Assembly: GCF_013385425.1 (NCBI RefSeq) | Contig: NZ_JACAQA010000032.1 | Coordinates: 63,867-127,866 of the forward strand | Length of the DNA: 64,000 nt | Origin: Pseudomonas gingeri | Lineage (GTDB): Bacteria; Pseudomonadota; Gammaproteobacteria; Pseudomonadales; Pseudomonadaceae | Reading direction: 5' to 3' | Shown: positions 17,116-24,747 of the stretch, piece by piece | Layout: every line of letters begins with the position of its first letter | Position numbering within the stretch: position 1 is the first letter of the stretch | The notes under the pieces: model-generated | Database searches by the model: none | Seen by the model: only the letters and a program-made list of their open reading frames with translations | Told to the model about the DNA's origin: nothing | Translations under genes and position numbers: made by a program

Positions 17116-18117
17116 ATGAAGCGACTGTCCGACGTCAAGTTTTCCACCCTCGACCTGGTGCCCGTGCGCCAGGACGGCAGCCCGGGCCAATCCCTGCGCA
17201 ATTCGCTGGATCTGGCCCGTCATGTGGAAAAGTTCGGCTACCACCGCTTCTGGGTCGCCGAGCACCACAACATGGACGGAATCGCCAGTTCGGCGACGTC
17301 CGTGCTGCTGGGTTACCTGGCGGGCGGCACCTCGACCATTCGCGTCGGTTCCGGCGGCGTGATGCTGCCCAACCATGCGCCCCTGGTGATCGCCGAACAG
17401 TTCGGCACCCTGGAAAGTCTCTATCCCGGCCGTATCGACCTGGGCCTGGGCCGCGCCCCGGGTTCCGACCAGATGACCGCCCGGGCCCTGCGCCGCGAGC
17501 GTTCGGGCAGCGCCGACGACTTCCCCGAAGATGTCACTGAGCTGATGGGCTACCTCGGCCCGCGCACACCGGAACAACGGGTCATCGCCATGCCGGGCAC
17601 CGGTACCCAGGTGCCGGTCTGGCTGCTGGGTTCGAGCCTGTTCAGTGCACAGCTGGCTGGGGAGCGGGGTTTGCCCTACGCCTTCGCCTCACATTTCGCA
17701 CCGCGCTACATGCATGAGGCGATTCGCGTCTACCGCAATCACTTCAAGCCTTCGGCGGTGCTCGACAAACCCTACGTGATGCTCGGCGTACCGCTGGTGG
17801 CCGCGGATACCGATGAAAAGGCCGACTACCTGGCGACCTCGGTGTACCAGCGCATCCTTGCGCTGATGCGTGGCCAGAGCCTGGTGCAACGGCCGCCGGT
17901 GCAGACCATGGATGGCCTGTGGCTGCCCCACGAAAGAGAAGCGGTGGCGAGTTTCCTCGGCCTGGCGATGGTCGGCAGCCCCGAGAAGATCCGCGCCAAG
18001 CTGGAAGTCCTGATCGAGCAGACCCAGGCCGATGAGCTGATCTTCACCTGCGACCTGTATGAACATGCCGATCGACTGCATTCCTACGAGTTGCTGGCGC
18101 AGGTCATGAAGGGCTGA
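17116..18117 (+). CDS. LLM-class (luciferase-like) flavin oxidoreductase
   Basis: 333 aa from ATG 17116. It has the family opening (STLDLVPV), then RFWVAEHHNM and GVMLPNHAPLVIAEQF, typical of single-component bacterial luciferase-like oxidoreductases that use FMN/F420-type cofactors. Substrate unknown. The longer open frame to 17023 lacks coding character. A strong hairpin terminator follows at 18132-18156. Confidence 0.88.
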   Translation: MKRLSDVKFSTLDLVPVRQDGSPGQSLRNSLDLARHVEKFGYHRFWVAEHHNMDGIASSATSVLLGYLAGGTSTIRVGSGGVMLPNHAPLVIAEQFGTLESLYPGRIDLGLGRAPGSDQMTARALRRERSGSADDFPEDVTELMGYLGPRTPEQRVIAMPGTGTQVPVWLLGSSLFSAQLAGERGLPYAFASHFAPRYMHEAIRVYRNHFKPSAVLDKPYVMLGVPLVAADTDEKADYLATSVYQRILALMRGQSLVQRPPVQTMDGLWLPHEREAVASFLGLAMVGSPEKIRAKLEVLIEQTQADELIFTCDLYEHADRLHSYELLAQVMKG

Positions 18118-18131
18118 CGGCCAGAAACAGA

Positions 18132-18156
18132 AAAGCCGGCGCCTGGCGCCGGCTTT
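18132..18156. terminator. Bidirectional hairpin terminator
   Basis: Stem AAAGCCGGCG / CGCCGGCTTT with a 5-base loop, A-run on the left and T-run on the right, in the 54-base gap between the convergent LLM oxidoreductase and DUF1161 copy 2. It can serve both genes. Confidence 0.85.
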
Positions 18157-18171
18157 GATCCCCACTCACGC

Positions 18172-18402
18172 TTATTTGCGCTTGTAGACGATTTCCTTCT
18201 TACCCGCCTCGCAGCGGCCAACGGTCTTGCCATCGGAACCCGTATTGCTGCCTGCATCGACGATCTGCAGCGAATAACCATGAACGCCCTTGGCTTCAAG
18301 CTTGTCCTTGATGTCCTTCTCCACCACGTCGCATGGCTTGCCCGCCGCAAGGGCGGTTCCCGCCAGACTCAACAACGCTACCGCCAGCACAAGCTTCTTC
18401 AT
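18172..18402 (-). CDS. DUF1161 small periplasmic protein, copy 2
   Basis: 76 aa. Same layout as the copy at 16102-16335: signal peptide ending ALAAG, then KPCDVVEKDIKDKLEAKG and a C-terminal GRCEAGKKEIVYKRK. The two copies share the framework but differ at many positions, so the duplication is old. The core is Lys-rich. Function unknown. Confidence 0.85.
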   Translation of the reverse strand: MKKLVLAVALLSLAGTALAAGKPCDVVEKDIKDKLEAKGVHGYSLQIVDAGSNTGSDGKTVGRCEAGKKEIVYKRK

Positions 18403-18427
18403 CGATCATATTCCCTGGTCAGATCAA

Positions 18428-18457
18428 AAAAAGTGCGTCGGCTTTTGGGCGACGCAC
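18428..18457 (-). terminator. Rho-independent terminator for the dodecin gene
   Basis: Read on the minus strand: GTGCGTCG, 9-base loop, CGACGCAC, followed by a run of seven T. It lies about 80 bases beyond the dodecin stop. Confidence 0.8.
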
Positions 18458-18536
18458 CTCGGGCTATTTAGCCCCCTCTGTATAGCAATCAATATGGCAG
18501 TCGGCCAGTCTATAAGTTCAAAAGGCCAGTATTTGT

Positions 18537-18752
18537 TCAGCTATTGGCGATTCTGAAGCCGACTTTCAGGGTGACCTGGAAGTGCGCAGCCTTGTTGTCC
18601 TTGATATGCCCACGGGTATCAAGCACCTCGAACCATTCCAGATGCTTGATGCTTTTACCGGCTTCGGCCAGGGCATTGTTGATGGCGTCTTCGATACTGG
18701 TGGGGGAAGAACCTACCAGTTCGATTTTCTTGTAGGTGTGGTGGTCGCTCAT
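18537..18752 (-). CDS. Dodecin-family flavin-binding protein
   Basis: 71 aa, the full length of the family. Dodecins form hollow dodecamers that bind and buffer riboflavin or FMN. The family features are present: KKIELVGSSPTSIEDAINNA at the start, LEWFEVLDTRGHI (the Trp that stacks on flavin) in the middle, and FQVTLKVGF at the end. It is followed by its own terminator and preceded by a 160-base region shared with the divergent DUF883 gene. Confidence 0.93.
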   Translation of the reverse strand: MSDHHTYKKIELVGSSPTSIEDAINNALAEAGKSIKHLEWFEVLDTRGHIKDNKAAHFQVTLKVGFRIANS

Positions 18753-18914
18753 GCTGTTCTCCTAAGTCCCGGGGGCTGTCCAGAGAGCCTAGCAGTGATT
18801 TTTCCCACAGCTCGCTGTCGAGTGATTTCGTGATCCGCTGCAGATTTTCTGCACTTTCACCGCGCGCTGGAGTCCCAATCTGCACACGCCACTCAACTGC
18901 GGGAGAACGCCGAT

Positions 18915-19241
18915 ATGGCCAGCAACGCACTACGCAAAGCCTCATTGCAAAGCATGGAAGCCGAAATCGAGAGCCTGCTCAAGTCCCTCGAAAGCCTCAA
19001 GGACGACGCCTCGGACGAGTCGCGCAAAACCCTCAAGGCCCTCAAGAGCAATGCCGAGAACGCACTCAAGCATTCACGTCACCTGCTCAGCGATGCCTAT
19101 GAAGAGGTCAAGGTCAGAACCCGCGAAACCGGGATTGCGACCCGTGATTATGCCCAGGAACATCCGTGGACAACCGCCGGTGTCGCGGTGGGTGCGCTGG
19201 GGCTTTTGGCCGCTTACCTGTTGTGCAAACGCGGCGATTAA
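18915..19241 (+). CDS. DUF883 / YqjD-ElaB-family inner-membrane protein
   Basis: 108 aa. A long charged amphipathic helix (residues about 5-75, with heptad-like Leu/Lys/Glu) precedes a conserved EHPWTTAGVAVGALGLLAAYLL segment read at about residues 80-102, the C-terminal membrane anchor of the family. Members associate with the membrane and, in E. coli, with ribosomes in stationary phase; that role is carried over by homology. The stop overlaps the end of the convergent trpI by 4 bases. Confidence 0.85.
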   Translation: MASNALRKASLQSMEAEIESLLKSLESLKDDASDESRKTLKALKSNAENALKHSRHLLSDAYEEVKVRTRETGIATRDYAQEHPWTTAGVAVGALGLLAAYLLCKRGD

Positions 19242-20131
19242 GCCCTGTGTTCCAACTCGGTCTTGAGCCATTGGGCCAACTGCTGGGCGCGTCCGTCCGT
19301 GGCGCGCCGGGGTAGCCACAAGGCCAGCCGCCCCGGGGTTTCATTGAAGCCCCAGGGCGCCACCAGCCGACCGCCACGCAAATCGTCCGCTACCAGCGGC
19401 TGCGGCGCGATCGCCACCCCCAAACCGGCCACCGCCGCTTCGAGCAGGTAGTACAGATGCTCGAAACCCTGTCCGTACTTCAACTGCGCCGCATCGATAC
19501 CGTTCTGCCGCGCCCAGCTGGGCCAGGCCTGGGGTCGTGAGGTGGTGTGCAACAGCGCTTCACCCACCAGGCCACGGGCCGGGGCCCGTAGCAATGACTC
19601 GTAACGGGCAAAATGCGGACTCATGACCGGGCCGATGCGCTCGCTCGCCAGTTCTATAACCTGCATATCCGCCGGCCACGGCGGCTCGGCGAACAGCAAC
19701 AGGGCATCGAGCCCCGGCTTGCGCGGATCGAGATCGCCTTCACCCGCCGACAGGTGCAGGCGCAGGTCGGGCAAATCGGCATTCAGCCGCCCCAGTCGCG
19801 GAATAAACCAGCGCGCCAGCAGGCTCCCGGAACAGCCCAGCACAAAGGGCGCATCCGCCGTGTTCTGGGTCAACTCGGCGCAGACCGCCCGCAGCCGTTC
19901 GAACGCCTCGAAACTGGCGTCGCGCAGGCGAACGCCCGCATCTGTGAGTTTCAGGCCGCGGCCTTCCTTGGCGAACAGGCTCAGGCCCAGATGTTCCTCA
20001 AGCACTTTCAACTGCCGGCTGACCGCTCCATGGGTCACATGCAGCTGTTCGGCGGCCTGACTGACGCTGTTCAAGCGGGCGGTGGCCTCGAAGGCGCGCA
20101 AGGCATTGAGCGGGGGAAGGTCACGGCTCAT
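19238..20131 (-). CDS. trpI: LysR-type activator of trpBA (TrpI)
   Basis: 297 aa. The N-terminal winged helix-turn-helix (residues about 8-65, NALRAFEATARLNSVSQAAE) and the C-terminal substrate-binding domain match LysR regulators. Its place, divergent from trpBA across 112 bases, identifies it as TrpI, which in P. aeruginosa and P. putida activates trpBA in response to indoleglycerol phosphate. It is expected to repress itself from the same site. The identification rests on context plus family. Confidence 0.92.
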   Translation of the reverse strand: MSRDLPPLNALRAFEATARLNSVSQAAEQLHVTHGAVSRQLKVLEEHLGLSLFAKEGRGLKLTDAGVRLRDASFEAFERLRAVCAELTQNTADAPFVLGCSGSLLARWFIPRLGRLNADLPDLRLHLSAGEGDLDPRKPGLDALLLFAEPPWPADMQVIELASERIGPVMSPHFARYESLLRAPARGLVGEALLHTTSRPQAWPSWARQNGIDAAQLKYGQGFEHLYYLLEAAVAGLGVAIAPQPLVADDLRGGRLVAPWGFNETPGRLALWLPRRATDGRAQQLAQWLKTELEHRA

Positions 20132-20243
20132 GGTATCTGTGAGTTTTCCTGACAGGTTACGGCGATCTTATCGGTTTTCATCCGCGCCTGTCATGGTTAG
20201 AGTGAACCCCATCGAACATTCAATCGCCCACCTGGAGCCTCCC
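20132..20243. promoter_or_regulatory. trpI-trpBA divergent control region with a candidate TrpI site
   Basis: The 112-base gap must hold the trpBA promoter and the TrpI site. A near-perfect inverted repeat TGTGAG-TTTTC-CTGACA sits at 20138-20154, 5 of 6 positions symmetric, with LysR-like spacing, about 90 bases upstream of the trpB start. I propose it as the TrpI recognition element; the exact bases bound are not shown by sequence alone. Confidence 0.5.
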
Positions 20244-21464
20244 ATGACCCAGTCCAACCTGCGCAACGGCCCCGACGCCAACGGCCTGTTCGGCGCATTC
20301 GGCGGCCGCTACGTGGCCGAAACCCTGATGCCGTTGATCCTCGACCTGAACCGCGAATACGAAGCCGCCAAGATCGATCCTGCGTTCATCGAGGAACTGG
20401 CCTACTTCCAGCGCGACTACGTCGGTCGTCCGAGCCCGCTGTACTTCGCCGAACGCCTGACCGAACACTGCGGCGGCGCGAAGATCTACCTCAAGCGCGA
20501 AGAGCTGAACCACACCGGCGCCCACAAGATCAACAACTGCATCGGCCAGATCCTGCTGGCGCGGCGCATGGGCAAGAAACGCATCATCGCCGAGACCGGC
20601 GCCGGCATGCACGGCGTGGCCACCGCCACCGTCGCCGCGCGTTTCGGCCTGGACTGCGTGATCTACATGGGCACCACCGATATCGAGCGCCAGCAGGCCA
20701 ACGTGTTCCGCATGAAGCTGCTGGGCGCCGAAGTGATCCCGGTGGTCGCCGGCACCGGCACCCTGAAGGACGCGATGAACGAAGCCCTGCGCGACTGGGT
20801 GACCAACGTCGACAGCACCTTCTACCTGATCGGCACCGTCGCCGGCCCGCACCCGTATCCGGCCATGGTCCGCGACTTCCAGGCGGTGATCGGCAAGGAA
20901 ACCCGCGACCAGTTGCAAGCCCAGGAAGGGCGCCTGCCCGACAGCCTGGTGGCGTGCATCGGTGGCGGCTCCAACGCCATGGGCCTGTTCCACCCGTTCC
21001 TCGATGACACCAGCGTCGAAATCATCGGCGTCGAAGCGGCCGGCCACGGTATCGAAACCGGCAAGCACGCCGCCAGCCTGAACGGCGGCGTCCCGGGCGT
21101 GCTGCACGGCAACCGGACCTTCCTGCTGCAGGACGACGACGGCCAGATCATCGACGCCCACTCGATTTCCGCCGGCCTCGACTACCCCGGCATCGGCCCG
21201 GAACACGCCTGGTTGCACGATATCGGTCGCGTCCAGTACACCTCGATCACCGATCACGAAGCCCTGGCCGCGTTCCACCAGTGCTGCCGTCTCGAAGGCA
21301 TTATCCCGGCCCTGGAAAGCGCCCATGCCCTGGCCGAAGTGTTCAAGCGGGCGCCGACCCTGCCCAAGGATCACCTGATGGTGGTCAACCTGTCCGGTCG
21401 CGGTGACAAGGACATGCAAACCGTCATGCACCACATGCAACAGTCCCAGCAGGAGAAACACTGA
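20244..21464 (+). CDS. trpB: Tryptophan synthase beta chain
   Basis: 406 aa from ATG 20244 (GGAG upstream); the open frame reaches further left but lacks a site. TrpB joins indole with serine to give tryptophan using PLP. The PLP lysine is Lys95 in NHTGAHKINN, and the phosphate-binding loop GGGSNAMG is near residue 237. Coupled to trpA by a TGATG overlap at 21462-21466. As in other pseudomonads, trpBA is separate from the other trp genes and faces trpI. Confidence 0.98.
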   Translation: MTQSNLRNGPDANGLFGAFGGRYVAETLMPLILDLNREYEAAKIDPAFIEELAYFQRDYVGRPSPLYFAERLTEHCGGAKIYLKREELNHTGAHKINNCIGQILLARRMGKKRIIAETGAGMHGVATATVAARFGLDCVIYMGTTDIERQQANVFRMKLLGAEVIPVVAGTGTLKDAMNEALRDWVTNVDSTFYLIGTVAGPHPYPAMVRDFQAVIGKETRDQLQAQEGRLPDSLVACIGGGSNAMGLFHPFLDDTSVEIIGVEAAGHGIETGKHAASLNGGVPGVLHGNRTFLLQDDDGQIIDAHSISAGLDYPGIGPEHAWLHDIGRVQYTSITDHEALAAFHQCCRLEGIIPALESAHALAEVFKRAPTLPKDHLMVVNLSGRGDKDMQTVMHHMQQSQQEKH

Positions 21465-22270
21465 TGAGCCGCCTGCAAACCCGCTTTGCCGAGCTGAAAG
21501 AACAGAACCGCGCCGCCCTGGTGACCTTTATCACCGCCGGCGATCCGGGTTATGACACCTCCCTGGCGATCCTCAAGGGCCTGCCCAAGGCCGGTGCCGA
21601 TGTGATCGAGCTGGGCATGCCCTTCACCGATCCGATGGCCGACGGCCCGGCGATCCAGCTGGCGAACATCCGTGCCCTGACCGCCAAGCAGAACCTGGCA
21701 AAAACCCTGCAGATGGTTCGCGAATTCCGCGCCGAGAACAACGACACCCCGTTGGTGCTGATGGGTTACTTCAACCCGATCCACCACTACGGCGTGCCGC
21801 GTTTTATCGCCGACGCCAAGGCAGCCGGTGTCGACGGCCTGATCGTGGTCGACCTGCCACCGGAACATAACGGCGAGCTGTGCGACCCGGCCCAGGCCGC
21901 CGGCCTGGACTTTATCCGCCTGACCACGCCGACCACCGACGACGTCCGCCTGCCCACCGTGCTCAACGGCAGCTCCGGCTTCGTCTACTACGTGTCGGTG
22001 GCCGGTGTGACCGGTGCCGGCTCGGCGACCCTGGAACACGTCGAAGAAGCGGTGGCCCGCCTGCGTCGTCACACCGACCTGCCGATCAGCATCGGTTTCG
22101 GTATCCGCACCCCGGAGCAGGCCGCGGCCATCGCCCGGTTGGCGGATGGCGTGGTGGTCGGCTCGGCGCTGATCGATCACATCGCCAACGCCAGCAGCGA
22201 TGAGCAGGCCATCGATGGCGTGCTGAGCCTCTGCGCGGCCCTCGCCGAAGGCGTACGTACCGCGCGCTGA
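21464..22270 (+). CDS. trpA: Tryptophan synthase alpha chain
   Basis: 268 aa TIM barrel that splits indole-3-glycerol phosphate into indole and glyceraldehyde 3-phosphate. The catalytic Glu49 (IELGMPF) and Asp60 (DPMADGP) are present. Ribosome-binding site AGGAG lies 9 bases upstream inside the end of trpB. A strong terminator follows 20 bases after the stop. Confidence 0.98.
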   Translation: MSRLQTRFAELKEQNRAALVTFITAGDPGYDTSLAILKGLPKAGADVIELGMPFTDPMADGPAIQLANIRALTAKQNLAKTLQMVREFRAENNDTPLVLMGYFNPIHHYGVPRFIADAKAAGVDGLIVVDLPPEHNGELCDPAQAAGLDFIRLTTPTTDDVRLPTVLNGSSGFVYYVSVAGVTGAGSATLEHVEEAVARLRRHTDLPISIGFGIRTPEQAAAIARLADGVVVGSALIDHIANASSDEQAIDGVLSLCAALAEGVRTAR

Positions 22271-22290
22271 ACCACGCGGCACGGCACAGA

Positions 22291-22323
22291 GGGATCCAGG
22301 GCCACCGCCCTGGGTCCCTTTTT
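22291..22323 (+). terminator. Rho-independent terminator after trpBA
   Basis: GGGATCCAGGGC, loop CACC, GCCCTGGGTCCC (one T-G wobble) followed by TTTTT, 20 bases past the trpA stop. Confidence 0.93.
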
Positions 22324-22347
22324 CATGGGCACCAACCTGAGCGTTTA

Positions 22348-22368
22348 TTGACAGAACTGCTCTGTCAA
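22348..22368. promoter_or_regulatory. Perfect inverted repeat over a possible -35 element
   Basis: TTGACAGA-ACTGC-TCTGTCAA is an exact 8-bp inverted repeat with a 5-base centre. The left arm contains the sigma-70 -35 consensus TTGACA. It lies about 106 bases upstream of a small open frame (22454-22744). It looks like an operator, but no regulator is identified. Confidence 0.5.
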
Positions 22369-22453
22369 AGGCGTAATCATTACATGCTCTTTCCGGGAAA
22401 TACCGGCAAGAGACGGCCGCGCAGGAGCGCTGGATCGTTACCTATGAACATGG

Positions 22454-22744
22454 ATGCCCCCTATGACCCTCGCTGTCGCCTGTACCTTCCTCGATCACCT
22501 GTCCGTCACTGAAATCCCGCGCCCAAAGCGGCTCGGGTCGGTCACTTCGCTTCCACGCCAAACGCCGCCACCGCGACAAGACCTGTCCAGCCTGTTCGCG
22601 TTCGAAGCCCTGGCGCCCAGCGCCACGAGCCTGGCCTCCGATCCCGCAAGAACCGTCGGCGAGCCGGCGAACGATACCTCCTTGCGCGAACGCCTCGAAA
22701 CCCTGCGACACGGCATGAGCGAACGGCATGATCGCTGGCGATAA
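22454..22744 (+). CDS. Hypothetical small protein
   Basis: 96 aa (93 aa from the second ATG at 22463). Not recognised. In its favour: third codon positions are mostly G or C as in real genes here, it lies behind a promoter-like palindrome, and it ends with a charged Arg-rich helix (ERLETLRHGMSERHDRWR). Against: no clear ribosome-binding site, and overlapping frames of similar length are open on the minus strand. No domain or signal is visible. Confidence 0.42.
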   Translation: MPPMTLAVACTFLDHLSVTEIPRPKRLGSVTSLPRQTPPPRQDLSSLFAFEALAPSATSLASDPARTVGEPANDTSLRERLETLRHGMSERHDRWR

Positions 22745-22887
22745 CGTCGGCGCCGGCCAAAGGTAAAGTTCCTGATACAAAGGAATCTAAACGCCACCAT
22801 GCGGACTAATAAAGTATGACCCGGGGGTTTGAAGCCAAATCTTCACCCCTATTCGATGTATTGCCCGTGTGGTGAGGAATGCCCCCG

Positions 22888-23316
22888 ATGAAAATGCCCA
22901 AACGCCTGATGGCCGGTCTTGGTCTGCTGGTACTGAGCGCCAGTCCGCTGCTGCATGCCGAGGATCAATGGCACGGCGAAGACCATGATCACGGTGGCTA
23001 TGACCAACGGGGTCCGGACAGAGGCCATGACGAGCGCAATATGCACCGTCCGCCCCAGGACTTCGGCCCGGTCCGGCAGATCATTCATGATGACCGTGAA
23101 CACTTCGGCCGTGGCGCGCCACCGCCACCGGGCTACCGTCTGGAACGTGGCCGGCCGCTGCCACGGGGCTACGAAGGCGAGCGCCTGGACGACCGGGCAC
23201 TGAGCCGCCTGCCGAGGTATGAGGGTTACGAGTGGCGGCGCATAGGCAATGACGTGGTCCTGATTACCATCGGCACCGGGGTTGTCTACGAGATTCTCGA
23301 CGGCGTGCTGAACTGA
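22888..23316 (+). CDS. RcnB/CigR-like small periplasmic protein
   Basis: About 142 aa from ATG 22888 (GAGG upstream). Signal peptide (MAGLGLLVLSASPLLHA) precedes a His/Asp/Arg/Gly-rich central region with many His (WHGEDHDHGG), then the C-terminal module YEWRRIGNDVVLITIGTG of the RcnB-like family, whose members include RcnB (Ni/Co tolerance) and CigR. The His-rich part could bind metals. The exact role is unknown. Confidence 0.75.
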   Translation: MKMPKRLMAGLGLLVLSASPLLHAEDQWHGEDHDHGGYDQRGPDRGHDERNMHRPPQDFGPVRQIIHDDREHFGRGAPPPPGYRLERGRPLPRGYEGERLDDRALSRLPRYEGYEWRRIGNDVVLITIGTGVVYEILDGVLN

Positions 23317-23320
23317 CCGC

Positions 23321-23647
23321 CTAGAACAGCGACAGATCCAATGGCCTGACCGCCCCCATCCAGATCCCATGATCGCGATGGTCGGCCAGGTCATCGCCGG
23401 TCAGGGGATGGATGAACACCACCAGGCCCTTGCGGTGCAACGCCAGCCACGGCAAGACCACGCCGATATATTGCGCTTCGAACGCCAGTTGGCAGCTCCA
23501 GTCCGGATGAGGTCCCACCGGGCGCTCGTGCACCCGTCCCATCTGCAGTGGAAAGGTCGTCGCCGCCAGCTCACATAGCTCACGGGCCTGCTCCAGGGTC
23601 GAAGCATCGAAATAGATGTGGGCGTGATAACCCTTGATACGTTGCAT
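23321..23647 (-). CDS. DOPA 4,5-dioxygenase-family protein
   Basis: 108 aa, the usual length. Conserved histidines: YHAHIYF (residues 7-13), VHERPVGPHPDWSC (about 39-52) and VVFIHPLTGDD (about 76-86). The family fold is an extradiol-type dioxygenase, but the natural substrate in bacteria is mostly unknown. The stop lies 4 bases from the end of the convergent RcnB-like gene. Confidence 0.87.
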   Translation of the reverse strand: MQRIKGYHAHIYFDASTLEQARELCELAATTFPLQMGRVHERPVGPHPDWSCQLAFEAQYIGVVLPWLALHRKGLVVFIHPLTGDDLADHRDHGIWMGAVRPLDLSLF

Positions 23648-23682
23648 GCCGCTCCCGTTCAGCGTCGGTTAATGGCCTAACG

Positions 23683-24633
23683 CTACACCGCAATCGAGGG
23701 CAAGCCCAGCCCCACCAGCGATTGCGCACTGTCGGCCTGCTCGGCCATCAACCAGTCGAAGAAACGCTGGATCAGCGCGCCACGCCGTTTACGCTGGGGC
23801 AAGACCACGTAATAGCCAAAAGTGGAAATCGCCGTCTGGCTGATCGGCCGGCATAACAATCCCTGCTCCAACAGATTATCCACCAGGTGACGCCAGCCGA
23901 TGGCCACGCCCTGGCCGCCGATCGCCGCCTGGATCAGCAAGGTGTAGTTGTCGAAGCGCAATTGCCCCGGCGCCGGTGCCGTGGTCAGTCCCAGTTCGCG
24001 AAAAACCCCGCTCCAGTCGAACCAGTGGCTGCTGTTTTCGCCCTTGAGGTGCAGCAGGGGAAACTCCAGCAGGGCCTCGGTGGGCAGCGGCAGCTCGCGG
24101 CCCTTGAGCAATTGCGGGCTGCACACCGGAAACACTTCCTCGCTGAACAGCCAATGACTCTCGCCCTGCTTGAAACGGCCCTTGCCGAACAACACCGCCA
24201 CATCGATATCAGTGCGCAACATGTTGTGGCTACGCTCACTGGTCACCAGGCTGACATCGACCTGCGGATTGGCCGCATGAAAACGGTGCAGGCGCGGCAT
24301 CAACCAATAGGCGGCAAAAGCAAAGTCGGTAGCGACCTGCAGCACCTCGTGCTGACGCTGGGCGGTGACCGCGCTCAAGCCACTGTCGATGCTCTGCAAA
24401 CCGGCCTGCACCTGCTCGAACAGAATCGAACCGGCTTCGGTCAACTCGATGCCCCGGTAGATGCGGTCGAACAGGCGGGTGGTCAACTGGTCTTCCAGGC
24501 GCTTGATCTGCTGGCTGATGGCCGGCTGAGTCGTGCCCAGCTCCACCGCCGCGGCGGTAAAGCTGTGATGACGGGCCGCCGCTTCAAAGGCCCGGAGCAG
24601 ATCGAGGGACAGGTCACCCAGCGCTTCATACAT
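23683..24633 (-). CDS. LysR-type regulator of choline-sulfate use
   Basis: 316 aa with an N-terminal helix-turn-helix (LRAFEAAARHHSFTAAAVEL) and LysR effector domain. It is divergent from betC across 114 bases, the arrangement of choline-sulfate utilisation regulators in pseudomonads (compare PA0032-PA0031). It probably activates betC, choX and perhaps the SulP gene in response to choline sulfate; that link is inferred from position. Confidence 0.85.
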   Translation of the reverse strand: MYEALGDLSLDLLRAFEAAARHHSFTAAAVELGTTQPAISQQIKRLEDQLTTRLFDRIYRGIELTEAGSILFEQVQAGLQSIDSGLSAVTAQRQHEVLQVATDFAFAAYWLMPRLHRFHAANPQVDVSLVTSERSHNMLRTDIDVAVLFGKGRFKQGESHWLFSEEVFPVCSPQLLKGRELPLPTEALLEFPLLHLKGENSSHWFDWSGVFRELGLTTAPAPGQLRFDNYTLLIQAAIGGQGVAIGWRHLVDNLLEQGLLCRPISQTAISTFGYYVVLPQRKRRGALIQRFFDWLMAEQADSAQSLVGLGLPSIAV

Positions 24634-24747
24634 AAGCTGTACTTATCCTAGTCATTGTTTTGCAGGGGCTTTACCACAGATTCAGTGAGCCACATGCTGG
24701 ATCGCAGCACTATCGCATAACAATTCACTATGGAATGCCGCGATTAC

